A DNA stretch of 27,711 nucleotides from Monoraphidium neglectum (taxonomy: Eukaryota; Chlorophyta; Chlorophyceae; Sphaeropleales; Selenastraceae): positions 1-27,711 of the forward strand of contig NW_014013196.1 in the NCBI RefSeq assembly GCF_000611645.1. The letters are read 5' to 3'. Both the position numbers and the translations under genes were made by a program. The notes beneath the pieces are model-generated. The model made no database searches and was not told the origin of the DNA. It saw only the letters and a program-made list of their open reading frames with translations. Positions 23,837-27,711 of this stretch are shown here, one piece after another. Positions within the stretch are counted from its first letter, which is position 1, and every line of letters starts with the position of its first letter.

Positions 23837-25819
23837 TCACAAGATCAGCGCCCCCACGCCGATGACGCGCACCTTGATGGTGCTGACCAGCTGGCTGGGA
23901 AACCAGTAGACCCACAGCTTCCCGGCCCCCAGGTGCAGCGCGAGGATCGAGTACGCCTCGTCGCCGTCTATGGGCCACGCCTCGATCCTGCGCACGCTGC
24001 CGTAGGCGACCTTCTGGGTGGAGGTCGCGGAGCCAATCCAGAGCTCGCTCAGGTCGGGGCGGAACGTCAGGCGCACCTAGGGTTGTGGGGGTCAACATGT
24101 GTGGGGTGCGGGTTGAGTGCTGGTGGGTCTACATATGTGTGTGAGGCAGCAGGACCTGAGAACGGCCAGCCTTGAGGCTGATACCGGGACTTGAAACAGG
24201 AGACAGGACAGCTGGGGTGGCGCAAAGTCGGCGGGCCATAACAAGACATGGGGTGGGGCGGGAAGGCCGGATGGTCGACAGAGCGCGCCACCCTGCCATC
24301 GCGCAGGTCGTGAGCGGTTCACGCCCTGTTCTCGCCTGTGTTTCCGTCTTTACCTCCAAACAATTCAATTATTGATTTCCTTGCTACCCCGACCTCCATC
24401 CCGACACCCCTGTCCCTTGCCCTTTGCCCCCCCCCTCCACCCGGCACTCCACCTTGCTGCCCTGGGAGTTGAGGAGGCCCGGGATGACGTTCTGCCCCTC
24501 AGCCAGCGGCACCTGGCGTCCCGAAATGCCCGGCAGCCCGTCCTCGGGGCGCCCCTTTGACAGCACCTTTATGAAATTGGCGGAGTGGGAAAAACAGGGT
24601 TGCGGCTGCAGATGGGGGTGCTGTGGGTGTGAGGGCTGAAGCGTAGGGTAATGCTTAGTCTGTGTGCACAAGCGCGAGAGGGGACTGCAGCACAGGCCCT
24701 CAAAATGCACGCTGCAGTGTGGGACAGCCTGCGTTGCGATGGAGCGTCACCCAAACAGCATCTGCTGCACGACATGCGTGCTGCCCGCGTGCCTTTTGGT
24801 GCTGCGTCTGCTTGCAGATGGGCTCCTCCTTGGCCACGGGTGCATCCCATGCCGCGGGCGCCCCCGCGGCCGTGGTGGGCATGGCTGCCGCCGCCACATC
24901 CTCGTCCCTAGGAATAGAGAATTTTGTGATTTGTGTGCGGCGGCGTGTGCGGGCAGGGTGCTAACTGTACTGTAGCAGCAACCCCCTGCCTACCGATCCG
25001 CTGCTGTCCCACTGAACCAACGGAGGGCAGGGAACCCACGCCCTACACTTTGCTCAAAGCTGCTGCTGCGCGCCGTGGTCTGCAAACTGCAACACCATCG
25101 AGGCACACGCCCGTGAGGATCCTAGCAGCGGTGCCATCTTGAAGTCCTCACCTGCTGCCTATGAGCAGCACCTTGGCACCATCCTTCACCCCGAGCTGCG
25201 TGGGTCGAACGTTCAAAGTTTGAGCAGCATCAGGTGAGTGCCATGCCCGCAACTTGCCATCCAGGCCGCCTCCGGCCAGGCAGCCTGCCAGCGCGCTGTC
25301 TGCGACCGACAGTGCCACCATGCAGCCTACCCCCCTACTCTCGTGGCACGGCCCCGGCCGCGCCGCTGCTGGTGCCCCTGCTCCGCCAGCCCCCCTCCGC
25401 ACCTTCTCAAGGGTCGCTGTGTCATCTTTGACGAGGCCCCTGAACATCAGCTTCTGGCGCGGCACCGGCACGCCCCACAGGCGCGCCACCTCCTCCTTTA
25501 GCTCGCTTACGGTGGAATCTGCTCGCCGCTTGAGGTCTGGTGTGCGTGGAGCCAGGGGTGCGGTGCAGAGAGCACAGTGCATGTGGACGCGCAAGATGGG
25601 CCGTGGTACAGTAGGGGGCCACATGTCTGGCCCCTGAGCTATACATCTGCTGCTGCAAAGGCACGCGTATCAAGGCGTACCGGCCTTTTGCTTGCCCCAG
25701 GTAACACAGAACGCCAGCGCTGGCACCGCGTTGGTCACTACTGCGCTGGTGTCGCTGATCGCCGCCGCGACGTCCGGCGTTAGCTCCGGAGATACTGCTT
25801 CTGACGCGTCGGCTGCCAT
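23837..25819 (-). CDS. UBFD1: UBFD1-type ubiquitin-like-domain protein, 6 exons
   Basis: The family (ubiquitin family domain-containing protein 1) is poorly characterised; in animals it is linked to polyubiquitin binding and NF-kB signalling. Exons on the minus strand: 25819-25681, 25536-25403, 25195-25152, 24907-24793, 24566-24453, 24076-23837. The phases close and give 261 aa. A ubiquitin-like fold spans roughly residues 35-105, with TVSELKEEVARLWGVPVPRQ, KLMFRGLVKDDTATLEK and LGVKDGAKVLLIGS. A Pro/Ala linker follows. Then comes the family-specific block EEPICKQTQHQK-VLSKGRPEDGLPGISG, then VRLTFRPDLSELWIGS and the C-terminal LWVYWFPSQLV. These match the order I recall in human UBFD1. The third acceptor was placed at CAG before LGVKDG because the alternative inserts residues into the ubiquitin fold. 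Intron 4 uses a GC donor. Its role in this alga is unknown. Confidence 0.9.
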
Positions 25820-26839
25820 ATTCTTTGGTGTTTCGCAGACGACTCGGGACGTCCTTCGCACGGAAATAAACAGATCGCCGAAGAGCGCGAGGAGCGAGGT
25901 GGATCTTATGCAGTAGTAGAGACCTGTGGCCGTGCTGCTGTCACAAAGAGCGTAAAAAATATCATGCTCAACAATACTAGATGACCAACTGACTCTGGCA
26001 GCACATGTGTAGGAGCTCAGCCAACAGCACTGCGCTGGTGCTGTTCCAAAGCATGCGCGTCCGCAAGGCTCAGCGCACAGCATCAGCGCACCTTGGGCTA
26101 CCCACAGACGTACCCATGGAGTGACCATTCCGTTGCAAATGGGTGCAGCATTCCGCAATGGTTTAGGCCTCCATCAGTGGCAGCCCATGGACTGCAGACT
26201 TGACCGACGCGGAAGCCTGCAGCAGTCCACCACTGCTGCAGACGCATGCCATAATCATTCGGCTTACCCGTGACGTCTGCAGCGCATTGATGTGCGTAGC
26301 AAGATAATTTGACTTATGGACATGAGCACAGGAGACTGGTTGGTTGCAGCCCGCTTGCTGTCGACGGGGCGTCTGACAAGCTGAGACGGGGCCAGACGCC
26401 CTCAAAACCTGCTGACGATGCAGAATGAGACTGGCTGCTGACTTCAATTTGCGCTGCAATGCAAGTCTTGACAGCTCTGATCCGGTGCGATGTAGTATTT
26501 CATACATCTGGTGTTTCCTGGAGGCTGAACTATTCCAGGGGCCAAGGCCAGTGGTTGCAGCACCAGCACATTCAGCATGACATACGCAATGACAGTGTGC
26601 AACCGGGTGACCTTGGGGAGCAAAGTGAATCATGCAGCTGAGGTGCGTTTCCACGCCAGTCCAACGTCACCCCAAATGCTGCTGATTGCCAGGCCCCAAT
26701 GGCGAGGTTCATAGGATCTGACCATCACATCAAGAGGCATAAGTGTATGTGAGTCGATGTTCTTCTCGCGTCTTTTCTAGCGTGGAGCTCGCAACAGGCT
26801 GGCTGAGATCTGAACTCCGCCGTTCACCAGCATAGCACA
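25820..26839. promoter_or_regulatory. Divergent promoter region between UBFD1 and the last gene
   Basis: About 1 kb with no convincing gene. It is less GC-rich than the coding parts and contains the hairpin-forming repeat at 26217-26241 and a TGACGT bZIP-type core at 26271-26276. Both 5' UTRs should lie here. The minus frame across 26163-26654 shows no domain-like content. Confidence 0.5.
26217..26241. repeat. Perfect 10-bp inverted repeat with a 5-base loop
   Basis: CTGCAGCAGT (26217-26226) and ACTGCTGCAG (26232-26241) are exact reverse complements separated by CCACC. It lies in the divergent promoter region and could form a hairpin or bind a dimeric factor. No poly-T tract follows, and eukaryotic Pol II genes would not use such a terminator. 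Confidence 0.7.
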
Positions 26840-27711
26840 ATGCGCGGTCTGAAACGAAATCAGTGTGGTAGTATGTCTGCGTTACGGGCGCCGAAGGTCC
26901 CTTCCTTGGCAGCCGCTAACCTGGCCGCTGCAGTGTGCCGCCGCCGCCTCGCTGGCGTTGCACCCGTGCAGCCGCAGCCGCGTCAGCTCACAACGCCCCG
27001 CGCAGCCAGCCGTCCGCCGCCGTCCATACCGCAGCGGCCCCCTCCACCGGCCCCAAGCCCAGGGGTGAGCCCCCGTGCCCCAGCCGGCAGTGCGTGCCTT
27101 TTCTGCTGGGACGCACGCACCCGCGCCTAAACGGCAGCCGCGCGCCACTGCTGAACCGAGTGAACGCCGCCGCGTGTGCGCGCCGAACTCGCAGCCACCG
27201 CCGCAGCCGCCGCCGGACGCCGGCACCCGCGCCCGCCGCAACGTCTGGACGGCCATCGACGCGGCGTCCCTCCTGGGCTCGGTGGCGGGCGCGCTCGCGG
27301 CGCTGCTGGGCGTTGTCAGCCCCACGTACGCGCTGGTGCTGCCGCTGGTGCTGCCCGTGGTGTCCCTGGTGGCGGCCCTGCAGCGGGAGGACCTCCTCAC
27401 CCAGGTGTCAGGGGGGCGTGGGAAGGCTGTAGGCCCTGGCCAGGCTCGCGCTTCGGCGCGCTCTGCCACCAAACGGCCACCTGGCGTTGAGCAGGCGCGG
27501 GTTCGCAGCTCAGGTGACACGCAGAGGGTTGGACAAGGCTCTCGCATGCTGGCCGACTGCGCAAACCGCCGCCCTCGGCATCCCCGCAGGACAACCGCGC
27601 CTACCTGGTTCGCCTCAGCAGCAGCCTGCAGGGCGACTCGGGCGCGGTGCTGCGCGAGGCGCGCGCCGTGGTGGAGGAGCTGCGGCGGGAGCTCGCGGCC
27701 CTGCGCGGCGG
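26840..27711 (+). CDS. Probable organelle-targeted membrane protein, 5' part (runs off the window)
   Basis: I do not recognise the family. Exons: 26840-27064, 27195-27404, 27590 to beyond 27711, joined in phase 0 with GTGAG and GTGTC donors and CAG acceptors. The first exon is rich in Ala, Pro and Arg and nearly free of acidic residues, as expected for a plastid transit peptide; an alternative start is the ATG at 26873. The second exon has a hydrophobic hairpin-like stretch after RRNVWTAIDAA (LLGSVAGALAALLGVV, then YALVLPLVLPVVSLVAAL), suggesting one or two membrane spans. The third begins DNRAYLVRLSSSLQGD and continues as an amphipathic, charged helix (EARAVVEELRRELAALRG) that could form a coiled coil. 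The 3' end is missing, so length and role are unknown. Confidence 0.65.

Overview
The window looks like nuclear DNA of a GC-rich green alga, probably a chlorophyte and possibly a trebouxiophyte (inference from style, not from a marker gene). The genes are compact and full of introns. In the 43 introns I could place, 37 donors begin GTG (mostly GTGAG, GTGCG or GTGGG). Acceptors are nearly all CAG or TAG. Several genes are followed by the green-algal poly(A) signal TGTAA, and C or G homopolymers lie in the introns. No bacterial, viral, transposon, CRISPR or RNA gene is apparent.

Layout, left to right. Positions 1 to about 630 have no convincing gene and may be the 3' end of a plus-strand neighbour. 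914-7628 (minus) is a 14-exon importin-7/8 (SAD2-type) nuclear transport receptor of 1038 aa. 8523-11391 (minus) is an RsmD-family rRNA methyltransferase with a very long N-terminal extension that carries a pure (CAG)30 polyglutamine tract and scattered WG/GW motifs. 12162-15124 (plus) is conventional actin in seven exons (377 aa); the 549-base run of N falls wholly inside its fourth intron. 15998-17453 (minus) is a RING-H2 E3 ubiquitin ligase of 230 aa. 18303-20007 (minus) is a manganese superoxide dismutase of 241 aa with a transit peptide. 20222-22650 (plus) is a multi-pass membrane protein that I do not recognise (271 aa in the proposed model). 23837-25819 (minus) is a UBFD1-type ubiquitin-like-domain protein of 261 aa that uses one GC-AG intron. 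26840-27711 (plus) is the 5' part of a probable organelle-targeted membrane protein that runs off the window.

The genes are independent eukaryotic units, not an operon. Orientation produces three head-to-head promoter regions: rsmD/actin, SOD/membrane protein and UBFD1/last gene. It also produces two tail-to-tail junctions: actin/RING and membrane protein/UBFD1. Two genes (RING ligase, UBFD1) belong to ubiquitin biology; the others are housekeeping.

Exon models were built by hand from splice signals, reading-phase continuity and family knowledge. For importin, actin, RING, SOD and UBFD1 every phase closes, and the total length matches the family where I know it. I saw no defence, toxin or mobile system. 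The most interesting items are the WG/GW plus polyglutamine extension on the methyltransferase, the unrecognised membrane protein that shares a promoter with Mn-SOD, and the palindromic GTAC-core site between those two genes.
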